NCBI RefSeq assembly: GCF_018215265.2
Contig: NZ_CP136562.1
Location: forward strand, 496,001 to 560,000
Reading direction: 5' to 3'
Length of the DNA: 64,000 nt
DNA from: Paenarthrobacter sp. GOM3
GTDB lineage: Bacteria > Actinomycetota > Actinomycetes > Actinomycetales > Micrococcaceae
The notes beneath the pieces were generated by a model. That model saw nothing but the letters and a program-made list of their open reading frames with translations, searched no databases and had not been told where the DNA came from. Shown here piece after piece: positions 25,351 through 33,761 of this stretch. Every line of letters begins with the position of its first letter. Position 1 is the stretch's first letter. Position numbers and translations under genes: made by a program.

Positions 25351-26690
25351 GCGTGGTCCTCATCCAGGTCGCTGAGCCGCAGACCCTTGGTTTCCTTGGC
25401 GAACATCACCGAGACCATGGAGATCAGGCCCATGGCGGCGAGGTAGATTCCGATCGCGTAACCGGTGCCGAAAGCGCTGTACAGGGCCAGGGCGATGATG
25501 GGGGACAACGAGCCGGCGATCAGCGAGGCAAGGTTGTAGGACACGGAGGTGCCGCTGTAGCGCACATCCGTGGGGAAGAGCTCGGAGAAGAAGGCTCCGA
25601 TGACCGAGCTGTACGCGGCGAAGATCAGCAGACCACCCACTGCAGCGGCGATGATGCCCCACAGTTGCCCGGTGTTGAGCAGGAAGAAGAAGGCGAAAGC
25701 CCAGACCACGGTGGCAATGGAGGCGCCGATCAGGATTGGTTTGCGGCCTACTTTGTCCGCGTAAAGGGCCAGGATGGGAATGGCGACCACTGCCACGGCC
25801 TGGCCGATCATCACGGCGGTGAGCCCTGTCTGCCTCTGCAGCCCCATGATCTGGGTGACGTACGTGATGATGAACAGGGAGTAGATGTAGAAGCCTGCGT
25901 TCTCGCCCATGCGGCTGCCCGTGGCGATGAGGATTTCCCGCCAGTTGCGGCGGAAAAGGATGGCCAGCGGCATCCTGCGTTCCGGGCTGCCTTCGGCTTC
26001 GCGCTTCCGCTGGGCTTCCTTGAACAGCGGAGTCTCCTGGACGTAGAGCCGCAGGACGAGGCCAATGATCACCAACAATGCAGACAATCCGAAGGCGATG
26101 CGCCAGCCCCAGGCCAGGAATTCGCTCTCCGGCATGGTGGCGGCCAGTATCGCCAGGACACCGGCTGCCATGAGGTTGCCGAGGGGCGGTCCCATGTTCG
26201 GCCAGGAGGCCCAGAAGGCGCGACGCGCACTTTCGTTGCTGTGTTCGGAGACGAGGAGGACCGCGCCGCCCCATTCGCCACCGAGGGCAAATCCTTGAAT
26301 CAGGCGGAGGAGCAGGAGGAGCAGTGGAGCGGCCACGCCGATCGCAGCGTAGGAGGGAATGAAGGCGATGAGGGTGGTGGCTACGCCCATGAGCATGAGG
26401 CTGGCCACCAGGGTGGCGCGGCGTCCGTACTTGTCGCCGAGGTGCCCCAGGACGATTGCTCCGATAGGCCGGGCCAGGAAGCCCGCCGCAAACGTTCCGA
26501 GGGCCAGCATGGTGCCCACCAATGGATCGTCCGTTGGGAAAAAGAGTTTGTTGAATACCAGTGCAGCGGCAGTTCCGTAGAGAAAGAAGTCGTACCACTC
26601 GACGGCGGTACCAGCCAGGCTCGAAGCAGCCACGACGGGCAGGCTGGAGTGCTTCTGCTGCCTCAGTTCTGCTTTCTTCAAATCGGTCAT
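25347..26690 (-). CDS. MFS transporter, metabolite:H+ symporter (MHS) type
   Basis: Twelve-helix permease of 447 residues. The MHS-family landmarks are present: GTAVEWYDFFLYGTAAALVF at helix 1, GAIVLGHLGDKYGRRATLV in loop 2-3, and GFALGGEWGGAVLLVSEH. Relatives import shikimate, protocatechuate, citrate or betaine-like acids. As the first gene of the six-gene operon it probably imports the carboxylate or amide substrate that the following enzymes degrade. It is divergent from the GntR regulator, with GTATAC sites between them. Confidence 0.9.
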   Translation of the reverse strand: MTDLKKAELRQQKHSSLPVVAASSLAGTAVEWYDFFLYGTAAALVFNKLFFPTDDPLVGTMLALGTFAAGFLARPIGAIVLGHLGDKYGRRATLVASLMLMGVATTLIAFIPSYAAIGVAAPLLLLLLRLIQGFALGGEWGGAVLLVSEHSNESARRAFWASWPNMGPPLGNLMAAGVLAILAATMPESEFLAWGWRIAFGLSALLVIIGLVLRLYVQETPLFKEAQRKREAEGSPERRMPLAILFRRNWREILIATGSRMGENAGFYIYSLFIITYVTQIMGLQRQTGLTAVMIGQAVAVVAIPILALYADKVGRKPILIGASIATVVWAFAFFFLLNTGQLWGIIAAAVGGLLIFAAYSSVIGAFFSELFPTDVRYSGTSVSYNLASLIAGSLSPIIALALYSAFGTGYAIGIYLAAMGLISMVSVMFAKETKGLRLSDLDEDHA

Positions 26691-26821
26691 AGTGGGGATC
26701 CTTTTGCGGTTGGGACAGGTGGGCTCTGGGGAAATAAGCCCGGGGGGTCCCAGGAAATTGAGGGGTTCCGTACGTGAGCGGAGTCACTGGACACCGTCAC
26801 TGAACAACACTGTAGACGGGC

Positions 26822-26898
26822 TGTATACAAGCTGTCTATATTTAAGGAAGAAGTTTCTTGGAGGTATCAGGGACGGCCCTGAATGCAACTCGTATACT
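26822..26898. promoter_or_regulatory. Two GTATAC operator-like sites in the divergent promoter region
   Basis: TGTATACA at 26822-26829 is a perfect palindrome within TTGTATACAG (minus strand), which resembles the TnGTATACnA consensus of FCD-type GntR regulators. A second core GTATAC at 26892-26897 coincides with the likely -10 (TATACT, 26893-26898) of the gntR gene itself. The layout predicts control of both the catabolic operon and the regulator gene. Confidence 0.6.
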
Positions 26899-26921
26899 GG
26901 GCTTCGCGAGAAAGGCTCTGC

Positions 26922-27563
26922 ATGATCCAGATGACCCCAGCTGCACAATCGCAGCCGGAAGTGGCGTACCAGTGGATGAAAAGCTACATCGCGGCCCTTC
27001 CCCGCGACGAGGAAACATTCCTCAACGAGGGCGTCCTGGCCAAGACCACGGGCACCTCCCGTACCCCGGTACGGGAAGCCTTGCTCCGGCTCGAAGCCGA
27101 AGGATTCGTCAAGCGCATCCCGCACAAGGGCGCCTATGTCCCACCGATCTCGGACCCGGATGTCCGCGCCATATTGCAGGCCAGGTCCGTGGTGGAGAAG
27201 TGGGCTGTCCAGTCGCTCGAATCCATGGCCGAAACCCAAATCGACGCCTTCCAGGGCATCATCGACCAACAGCGCGAAGCGAAGAAGGATCCCTCGAGGT
27301 TCATCGAGTTGGATACCGAGTTCCACACGCTAATTGTCCGTGCAGGTGGCAACCCCGTCCTCGCCGACTTCTACGCCTCGCTACGGCAAAAACAACTGCG
27401 GATCGGCGTCAAGGCCGTCTCCCGGGGTACGGACCGCGCCGGCGATGTGCTCCGCGAGCATCAGCTCATAGTGGACGCCCTGCGCAGCCGGAGCCTCGAC
27501 GCAGCGCACCAGGCCATCGATTCCCACCTGGAATCCACGCGGCTGGCCGTCATCGGCTACTAG
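26922..27563 (+). CDS. GntR-family regulator, FCD type
   Basis: DNA-binding regulator of 213 residues. The winged helix contains NEGVLAKTTGTSRTPVREALLRLEAEGFVKRIPHKGAYVPP, and the C-terminal all-helical FCD domain carries the metal/ligand histidines (ELDTEFHTLIVRAG and a late DVLREHQLIVDAL). ATG 26922 is preferred because GAGAAAGG ends 6 nt before it; an earlier ATG at 26883 lies upstream of the probable -10. It is divergent from the MFS-led catabolic operon. The expected role is a repressor released by a carboxylic-acid ligand. Confidence 0.88.
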   Translation: MIQMTPAAQSQPEVAYQWMKSYIAALPRDEETFLNEGVLAKTTGTSRTPVREALLRLEAEGFVKRIPHKGAYVPPISDPDVRAILQARSVVEKWAVQSLESMAETQIDAFQGIIDQQREAKKDPSRFIELDTEFHTLIVRAGGNPVLADFYASLRQKQLRIGVKAVSRGTDRAGDVLREHQLIVDALRSRSLDAAHQAIDSHLESTRLAVIGY

Positions 27564-27853
27564 TCCTCGCTGTGCAGCTCCCGCTGGCGGGCGCTCAGCA
27601 GCTCAAACTCGGGACGGGCAGCCACGAACCGTTCAACGGCGTCGAGCACTTGCTGGAGATGCGCGTGGTCCGGGGCCACCAGGGCGGCGCCAATCAGCGC
27701 GCGGCGGTGCTGGTCCTGGAACCCGGTCTCTGCAGCTGAAACCTCGAAACGCCGTTTCAATTCCCCCACCAGGGGTCGCACCAGCGAGCGCTTCTCCTTC
27801 AGGCTATGGATATCGCCCAAGAGGACGTCGAATTCGATCCAACCGATCCACAT
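27560..27853 (-). CDS. DUF503 (YlxP-like) protein
   Basis: Protein of 97 residues. MWIGWIEFDVLLGDIHSLKEKRSLVRPLVGELKRRFEVSAAET is the standard DUF503 N-terminus, and ALVAPDHAHLQQVLDAVERFV the second half. The family is small, cytoplasmic and of unknown function; it is often found near nusA-infB, which is not the case here. Its last bases overlap the end of the converging gntR gene by four bases. Confidence 0.82.
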   Translation of the reverse strand: MWIGWIEFDVLLGDIHSLKEKRSLVRPLVGELKRRFEVSAAETGFQDQHRRALIGAALVAPDHAHLQQVLDAVERFVAARPEFELLSARQRELHSED

Positions 27854-27895
27854 GGTTCATTATCACCGCAGGTCAGTGGGATGGAACTGCAGGGA

Positions 27896-27972
27896 TTTGA
27901 TGGAATCTTGAGGAAATGCAGTAACGCACCTTGAGTTGGGCTTGGCAGTGTCTATGAGGTTGGCCCAAAAGG
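27896..27972 (+). promoter_or_regulatory. Leader element upstream of the polysaccharide operon (copy A)
   Basis: The block AATCTTGAGGAAATGC at 27904-27919 is identical to 33673-33688 upstream of the GGDEF operon. It contains CTTGAG (27907-27912), preceded by a degenerate copy TTTGAT exactly 11 bp earlier. Downstream a hairpin can form between TTGGGC (27936-27941) and GCCCAA (27963-27968), extended by CCTT/AAGG. Its 3' side, CCAAAAGGCTGA, resembles TCAAAGGCCGA in the other copy. It may be a regulator site, a structured RNA, or both. Confidence 0.5.
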
Positions 27973-28012
27973 CTGACGGACTCATTCGCTGCTAGTTACC
28001 AGGACTGACATC

Positions 28013-30004
28013 GTGCCCTTATACCCTGCCCGAATCCGAACCAGACCCCATACCCGTTTCCGTGCCGCGACTGCGACGCTTGCCTGTGTTGCCTCTTTGG
28101 CCTTGTCCGTCGCCGCAATTCCAGCGGCCGTCGCTGCGCCCTCCCAAGGATCCACCCTGCAGGCATCGTCCAGCGTTTCGGCCCTCGCCGGGCAGGCGGA
28201 GCAAGTGCTGGTGGTGCCGGTGACGGCGGGCCTGGAACCCGCTCGGATCAAGGGAACAATCGTGGTGTCCGGGAAGCCGGAGGGCACGGTCCGGGCAACG
28301 GTCAACGGGCGGGTCGTGCTCGAAGCCGGCGCTGCTGCCAGCATCCCCCTCGACGCGGCCGTCAGCAGCGCCGACGTGCTGGACCAACAACTGACAGTGG
28401 GCCTGCAGTTCGTCCCTGCAACCCAGACCATGTGTGTCCTCTCCAACGCCACGGCAACCCTGAACAACATGGTGGTCGACTTCAGCGGGACCGCCAAAGC
28501 ACCCACGACGATAGGGGAGTTCTTCCCGGCGTCCGTTCCCGCCGTCGTGCTTCCCGTCCCCGCCGATCCGGGTGCCGATGTGTCCGCGGCCATCATGACT
28601 GCCTCGGCCGCCATGTCGCACCGCTACCCGGACGCCGCAGTCGCGGTGGTTCCCGAAAGTGAACTTGTGGCGCGCGTGGCAAACCTGCCGGCGGGCAGCC
28701 GGATCCTCAGTGTCGTGGCCGACCCGGGCGAGGTGGGCACCAAGCTTGCCACCGCCGCCGGACTGCCGCAGCTCATCCTTACCGGCCACGACGAAGAACT
28801 CCGCGCCGCTGCCCGGGCCCTGGCCAGCGACAAGACAGCGCTCGCGGTAACGCCTTCGGTGACCGGCCTGACCTCTGCGCTGCCCGCCGCGCAGGGCCTG
28901 ACCCAGAGCATCAAGGACCTCGGCAGCACCACGCTCAAGCTCTCGGGATATGGCACGCCGGAATCGTATATTGGCGTTTCGCAATCACAGTTCGGCGGCC
29001 CTGTCTCCTCGGTGAAGGTCCAGCTCAAAGGAACACACACGGCCGTGCCGGATAACGCCCAGGCGCAGCTTTCCGTCTTCTGGAACGATTACCTGCTGAG
29101 TTCCAGGAACCTCGACGGCGGCGACACCTTCACGGTGGACGCTGAGGTTCCAGCCGGGCAGCTTCAGGCGAAGAACGGCCTGCGTATCCGGTTGGCCGCC
29201 CTCCCCGCCGGCGGTGACTGCTCCGGACCGGCGGGCGTCATGCCCATGGAAGTCACACTGGATACGGCGGGCAGCACCGTGACCGCTGTTCGCGGCGACT
29301 CTACCGAGGCCGGCTTCGCGCGCTTCCCGCAGGTTTTGGGCCAGAGCGTCCCTGTGGCGTTCGGCGACATGAACGCCCAGGCAAACACCGTCAACGCCGC
29401 CACCTTGGTCGCTGCGCTCCAGCGGGACAGCGCCACGCTCCTGGACACCCGGGTTGTGGGTATCGATTCGCTGGCCGATTCGAGCGACTCCGGCCTGGTG
29501 GTGGGTGCTACAACAGAGGTGGCCAACAAGCTCTCGGCACCCCTGCGCTTGGCGGAGTTCCGCACTATCTCACCGGACGACGTCGAATATGGCGTGGGCG
29601 TATCGGCGCCGTATGGCGTGCTGGAAGCCTTTGAACAGGGCGGCCGGAACCTGCTCCTGCTGGGTGCGTGGGCCCCGGAAGGTGACGTCGCGGCAGCCGC
29701 CACGCTCCAAGGCTCGCTGGCCGCTCATGTGGGCGGGGTTGAAGGCGGTTGGGGTTCCTTGTCCCGCAACCTCCTGGTGACGCAACCGTCCGGTACCCCG
29801 GTGCTGTTGGAGAGCAACGTGGTTGTTCCGCAGAAGGCCGTCACCGATGACTACCGTCCATACGCCTGGTGGATTGGCGGGGCCGTGCTGGTCCTCGGCC
29901 TCGCGTTTGCGCTGCGCACCGTGCTTATGCGGCGCCGCGCCAAGGAAGCGCAAGCCTATGTGGACGCTGAGCTGAAATCTTCCGAACCGGGTCATGGCAA
30001 CTAG
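28013..30004 (+). CDS. BcsB-like exported polysaccharide synthase accessory protein
   Basis: Exported protein of 663 residues. A signal peptide ends near AAVAAPS (about residue 43), a long beta-rich extracytoplasmic region follows, and one C-terminal membrane helix (about 618-640) ends in RRRAKEAQ. The layout and scattered similarity (VGLQFVPATQTMCVLSNATATL, then LRIRLAALPAGGDC) fit the cellulose-synthase regulatory subunit BcsB, which guides a nascent glycan outside the membrane and contacts the synthase. GTG 28013 has no strong Shine-Dalgarno. It overlaps the next gene by 11 bases. Remote similarity is judged by eye only, so 'BcsB-like' is tentative. Confidence 0.6.
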   Translation: MPLYPARIRTRPHTRFRAATATLACVASLALSVAAIPAAVAAPSQGSTLQASSSVSALAGQAEQVLVVPVTAGLEPARIKGTIVVSGKPEGTVRATVNGRVVLEAGAAASIPLDAAVSSADVLDQQLTVGLQFVPATQTMCVLSNATATLNNMVVDFSGTAKAPTTIGEFFPASVPAVVLPVPADPGADVSAAIMTASAAMSHRYPDAAVAVVPESELVARVANLPAGSRILSVVADPGEVGTKLATAAGLPQLILTGHDEELRAAARALASDKTALAVTPSVTGLTSALPAAQGLTQSIKDLGSTTLKLSGYGTPESYIGVSQSQFGGPVSSVKVQLKGTHTAVPDNAQAQLSVFWNDYLLSSRNLDGGDTFTVDAEVPAGQLQAKNGLRIRLAALPAGGDCSGPAGVMPMEVTLDTAGSTVTAVRGDSTEAGFARFPQVLGQSVPVAFGDMNAQANTVNAATLVAALQRDSATLLDTRVVGIDSLADSSDSGLVVGATTEVANKLSAPLRLAEFRTISPDDVEYGVGVSAPYGVLEAFEQGGRNLLLLGAWAPEGDVAAAATLQGSLAAHVGGVEGGWGSLSRNLLVTQPSGTPVLLESNVVVPQKAVTDDYRPYAWWIGGAVLVLGLAFALRTVLMRRRAKEAQAYVDAELKSSEPGHGN

Positions 30005-31682
30005 CCTCGCCACGCGCCGTGCCGGCCACCGCAAGGCGGCAGTACCTGCGGCCTTGGGGTTGCTGGCCCGGGCATGGGAACGGCTCGGCGCCCCGGTTGC
30101 TGGCCGCAAGGTTCCGGGCACCAGGATCGTTGCCGTCCTGTCCGCCGTGGTTGGCTACCTCGCTTGCCTGTACACGATCGGGCACGGCACCAACCTGGAC
30201 TACTCCGACGCCCAGAGCCACCTGACCATCGCGCGCCGGATCTTCGACAGCAAGGCCCCGGGCTTCGAACAGCTGGGAACCGTCTGGTTGCCCATGCCGC
30301 ACCTGCTGCTGGCGCCGTTCGTGCTGAACATGTGGTTGTTCAGCACCGGCTGGGCGGCCGGGCTCCTGGGAATCCTGGCGTTGTCCGCCACCACCACCGG
30401 CCTGTACCTGATCGCAGCCCGCCTGGGGTTGGGCCGGGCCGGTCGACTCGCCACCACACTGGCTGTCCTGGCCAACCCCGCGGTCCTCTACGTCTACACC
30501 ACCGCGCTCACCGAGCCCGTGCTGATCATGTGCATCGTCGGCGGCATGGCTGGCCTGGCGCACTGGGCAACCAGCCGGCGTCGCATGAGCGCCGGCGAAC
30601 TGGCTGTCTTCGCCGGCATCCCGTCAGCCGCCGCCGTGCTGTCGAGGTACGAAGGCTGGGCGCTGGTGATGACCGGGACCCTGTTCGTGCTCATCGTCGC
30701 CAAGCGCCGCACGGGCTCCTGGCGCGAAGCACTCACTATGGCCGGCGGGTACGTGATGATTCCGGCAGCCGCCGTGCTGTGGTGGATCTCCTACAACTGG
30801 GCCATCTACGGCAACCCGCTGGAGTTCATGTTCGGGCAATACTCCGCCTACGCGCAGCAGAAAAACATCACCGACGGCGGACTGTTGCCCACCAAGGGCA
30901 ACCTGGGGCTCACGCTGACTACTTTCCATTGGTCGCTGCTGGAGACAGCCGGCGTCCTCGTCCTCGCTCTGGCGGCATGCGGCGCCGTCGTGCTTGTCTT
31001 CAGGAGGGGCTTCGCGAACAGCACCCTGCTGGTGGCGGTGACCGGCAGTGCTTATGCATTTGCGCTGCTGAGCCTGTTCCTGGGCCAGACCGCCATCAAC
31101 AACGACCATTCACTGCCGTCCACATGGTGGAACAACCGCTTCGCACTGACCGCCCTGCCGCTGGTAGCGATCCTCGTTGCCGTGTTCGTCCAGGAAATCA
31201 CGCTGACCCGGCGGTTCAGGCCGTGGCTCATCGGCGCTTTGCTGGCAGGGCTCGTTGCGCAAAACATGTGGTGGCATGAGGATCCCACCGGGCGCCTTGC
31301 CGTCCTGGCAGAAGGCCGGATGTCCGCAGAATCCACCACCCATTCAACCGCTGCTGCCCGCTGGCTCAACGAGCATTACGAGTCAGGCGGGATCCTCATG
31401 GATGAAAGCGCCCGCGGCAATGCGGTCCTCCCTGTCATGGGCATCCCGCTTAAGGAAATCTACAACCGCGCATCCGGCGACTACTTTGGCCCGGCCCTGG
31501 AAGATCCCGCGAAGTACGCCAAGTGGGTCTTCGTCAACGTCGAGGCAGGCTCGGGCGCCCGCGACTCCGGCCCCACCGACCTGGTGTACCAGGCGATGGT
31601 GAAGGACCCCGGTTTCAACGTCCGCTACTCGATCGCTTTCTCCACGCCAACACACCGGATCTATGAAAGGTCCTCAGACTGA
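29994..31682 (+). CDS. PMT/ArnT-like integral membrane glycosyltransferase
   Basis: Polytopic protein of 562 residues with about 12 predicted helices. The first outer loop has the acidic pair of GT-C enzymes (THNLDYSDAQ-like: GTNLDYSDAQSHLTIARRIFDS), followed by QLGTVWLPMPHLLLAPF. The C-terminal 120 residues form a soluble outer domain. GT-C enzymes transfer sugars from polyprenyl-phosphate donors outside the membrane, here perhaps to decorate the polymer made by the adjacent synthase. It overlaps its neighbours on both sides (11 and 1 bases). Acceptor and donor are unknown. Confidence 0.75.
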   Translation: MATSLATRRAGHRKAAVPAALGLLARAWERLGAPVAGRKVPGTRIVAVLSAVVGYLACLYTIGHGTNLDYSDAQSHLTIARRIFDSKAPGFEQLGTVWLPMPHLLLAPFVLNMWLFSTGWAAGLLGILALSATTTGLYLIAARLGLGRAGRLATTLAVLANPAVLYVYTTALTEPVLIMCIVGGMAGLAHWATSRRRMSAGELAVFAGIPSAAAVLSRYEGWALVMTGTLFVLIVAKRRTGSWREALTMAGGYVMIPAAAVLWWISYNWAIYGNPLEFMFGQYSAYAQQKNITDGGLLPTKGNLGLTLTTFHWSLLETAGVLVLALAACGAVVLVFRRGFANSTLLVAVTGSAYAFALLSLFLGQTAINNDHSLPSTWWNNRFALTALPLVAILVAVFVQEITLTRRFRPWLIGALLAGLVAQNMWWHEDPTGRLAVLAEGRMSAESTTHSTAAARWLNEHYESGGILMDESARGNAVLPVMGIPLKEIYNRASGDYFGPALEDPAKYAKWVFVNVEAGSGARDSGPTDLVYQAMVKDPGFNVRYSIAFSTPTHRIYERSSD

Positions 31683-33640
31683 TGACACCTCCTTCCCACG
31701 TAGCGGACGCTCAGCTCAACCGGAAGTCGATCGGCCAGACCCTGCTCGAGGCCGGGCTGGTCACCCCCGGGCAGCTCCAGCGGGCACTGGACCGTGCCGC
31801 AAGTGAAGGCGGACTGCTGGGCCGGCACCTGATCCTGGAGGCGGGGCTGGACCGTCGTCGGATTTATGAAGTGCTGGCCGAGCAGTGGCAGGCTCCCTTG
31901 GTTGACCTGGTGGCTGAACCTGCCGACGACGCACTCATGGAGATGCTCGGTTACAGCGAGCTCGGTGAGCCGTTCTGGCTGCCGTGGCGGATGGAAGGCG
32001 ACGTCCTCACCGTCGCCACTGCTGTAGCACCCACGGCCGCCATTGCGCATGAAGCGGCCCTGACGTTCGGGGCCAGCGACGTCGAGTTCCGCACCACCAC
32101 CGACTGGGACATCAACCAATCCATCCAGCGGTCCTTCCGTCGGCACCTGCTCTACGAATCGGCCGAACGCCTTGCCGAAGAACGCCCGGGGGAGTCTGCC
32201 CGCACGGCCCTCACGCGCTGGCAGCGCTACCTGCCGTTGGTCCTCGTGGCAGGCATCGTGGCCGCGTTTGTGGTGTCGCCCCTGACCGCCGTCATCGTGC
32301 TGCTTGCGGCGGCCAACATCGTGTTCCTGGTCAGCATCGGCTTCAAGTCCCTCGCCAGCCTCCGCCGACCGTTCGACAGCTTGCACGAGGCCGCAGTCGC
32401 CAAGGCCAGGAACAGGGAACGGGCCAGTCGCGGCCTCCCTCCCCTCGCGGAAGAACGGGTGCCTGACGCGGAGCTCCCCGTCTACACCATCCTGGTTCCG
32501 GTGTTCCGCGAGGCCAACATCATCGACAAACTACTGACCAACCTTGGGCAGCTGGACTACCCGCGCTCCAAGCTTGACGTCCTTGTGCTCCTGGAGGAGG
32601 ACGACGCCGAGACCATCGCCGCCGCAAAAGCTTCCAGGCCGCCGGAGTACGTGCGAATCCTCATCGTTCCCAAGGGCGACCCGCAAACCAAGCCCCGCGC
32701 GTGCAACTACGGGTTGACCTTCGCCCGCGGCGAGTACGTGGTGATCTACGACGCCGAAGACCGCCCGGACCCCGGCCAGTTGCGGGCATCCATCGCTGCG
32801 TTCAAGCAGGACGAGTTCGAGCGGCAACACCTCAACCCGAACCGCAAACCACTCATCTGCGTCCAGGCAGCCCTGAACTATTTCAACGCAGACCAAAACG
32901 TCCTCACCCGCATGTTCACCATCGAATACACCCACTGGTTCGACTCCATGCTTCCCGGCCTGGACAACTCCGGGATTCCCCTGCCGTTGGGCGGCACCTC
33001 CAACCACTTCGTCACGTCCTTGCTCAAGGAAGTCGGCGCGTGGGACCCATGGAACGTCACGGAAGACGCGGACCTGGGCCTCCGGGCCGCAGTGGAGGGA
33101 TACCGGGTAGGCGTCATCGACTCCACCACCTGGGAGGAGGCCTGCTCGCAAGTCCCCGCATGGATCAAGCAACGCACCCGGTGGATCAAGGGCTACATGG
33201 TGACCTCCGCCGTCAATACCCGGAACTCGCTGCGCTACCTCCGGAGCACCGGCATCGCGGGCACCATCGGCTTCCTCGGCCTGATCCTGGGAACACCGTT
33301 GGCGTTCCTCGCCTACCCGTTGGTGGTCGGGTTCACGGTGGTCACGTACATCGGCTACGACATTGTCGGATTGGTCCTGCCTCAATGGCTGCTGGTGGGA
33401 GGTGTGGTGTCCATGCTGTTCGGCAACGCCATGATGATCGTCGTCTCCGGTGTTGCCACACTGCGGCGCCATGGCTGGCGGATCGCCATCTTCGCGTTGC
33501 TCAACCCCTTCTACTGGGTGCTGCACTCGGTGGCGGCCTGGCGGGCCGCGTGGCAGATGCTGACGAGTCCCCACAAATGGGAGAAGACACCACATGGGTT
33601 GGAAGCCGAATACCACGACGACGGCCACTGGGCCGGGTGA
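31682..33640 (+). CDS. Processive GT2 glycosyltransferase with N-terminal MshEN-like domain
   Basis: Membrane polysaccharide synthase of 652 residues. Residues 16-68 hold two tandem copies of the MshEN-type pattern (SIGQTLLEAGLVTPGQLQRAL and LLGRHLILEAGLDRRRIYEVL), a module that binds cyclic di-GMP in MshE-like proteins. The first Arg of each canonical RLG motif is replaced here (Ser16, Leu45). Two helices (about 183-221) precede the catalytic domain, which has EEDDAE (305-310), YDAED (356-360), TEDAD (460-464) and QRTRW (497-501), the processive cellulose/hyaluronan-synthase signature. Several C-terminal helices follow. In NfrB the MshEN module follows the GT2 domain; here the order is reversed. 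It is the third gene of the operon. Confidence 0.85.
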   Translation: MTPPSHVADAQLNRKSIGQTLLEAGLVTPGQLQRALDRAASEGGLLGRHLILEAGLDRRRIYEVLAEQWQAPLVDLVAEPADDALMEMLGYSELGEPFWLPWRMEGDVLTVATAVAPTAAIAHEAALTFGASDVEFRTTTDWDINQSIQRSFRRHLLYESAERLAEERPGESARTALTRWQRYLPLVLVAGIVAAFVVSPLTAVIVLLAAANIVFLVSIGFKSLASLRRPFDSLHEAAVAKARNRERASRGLPPLAEERVPDAELPVYTILVPVFREANIIDKLLTNLGQLDYPRSKLDVLVLLEEDDAETIAAAKASRPPEYVRILIVPKGDPQTKPRACNYGLTFARGEYVVIYDAEDRPDPGQLRASIAAFKQDEFERQHLNPNRKPLICVQAALNYFNADQNVLTRMFTIEYTHWFDSMLPGLDNSGIPLPLGGTSNHFVTSLLKEVGAWDPWNVTEDADLGLRAAVEGYRVGVIDSTTWEEACSQVPAWIKQRTRWIKGYMVTSAVNTRNSLRYLRSTGIAGTIGFLGLILGTPLAFLAYPLVVGFTVVTYIGYDIVGLVLPQWLLVGGVVSMLFGNAMMIVVSGVATLRRHGWRIAIFALLNPFYWVLHSVAAWRAAWQMLTSPHKWEKTPHGLEAEYHDDGHWAG

Positions 33641-33664
33641 GATATCCTCCTCGAAGTAAGGGAT

Positions 33665-33735
33665 CTTGAGTCAATCTTGAGGAAATGCCGCAGTGGGGTT
33701 GAGCGAGCAGCACCACACTGGGCTCAAAGGCCGAA
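33665..33735 (+). promoter_or_regulatory. Leader element upstream of the GGDEF operon (copy B)
   Basis: CTTGAG occurs twice with an 11-bp period (33665-33670, 33676-33681), inside a 16-bp block (33673-33688) identical to 27904-27919. TTGAGC (33699-33704) can pair with GCTCAA (33722-33727). The 3' block TCAAAGGCCGA matches CCAAAAGGCTGA of copy A. It starts 97 bp before the diguanylate cyclase ATG. Confidence 0.5.
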
Positions 33736-33761
33736 GCATAACCAGCTGAGGGGGTTGGGCC

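Noticed and set aside
25360..26787. 475-codon open frame in another frame of the MFS gene, and similar long frames opposite purL (37483-39411), sfnG/acs (11556-13118) and GH3 (52860-55328)
   Set aside because: They lie over genes with clear family motifs, have Arg/Pro/Gly-rich composition typical of GC-rich shadow frames, and lack ribosome-binding sites.
27904..28012. Possible c-di-GMP (GEMM) riboswitch in the polysaccharide leader
   Set aside because: GAAATG and ACGCAC words recall the GEMM core, but the conserved tetraloop, receptor and GCAAAGCC blocks are not in the right order, and copy B does not fit either. The shared element is reported without a class name.
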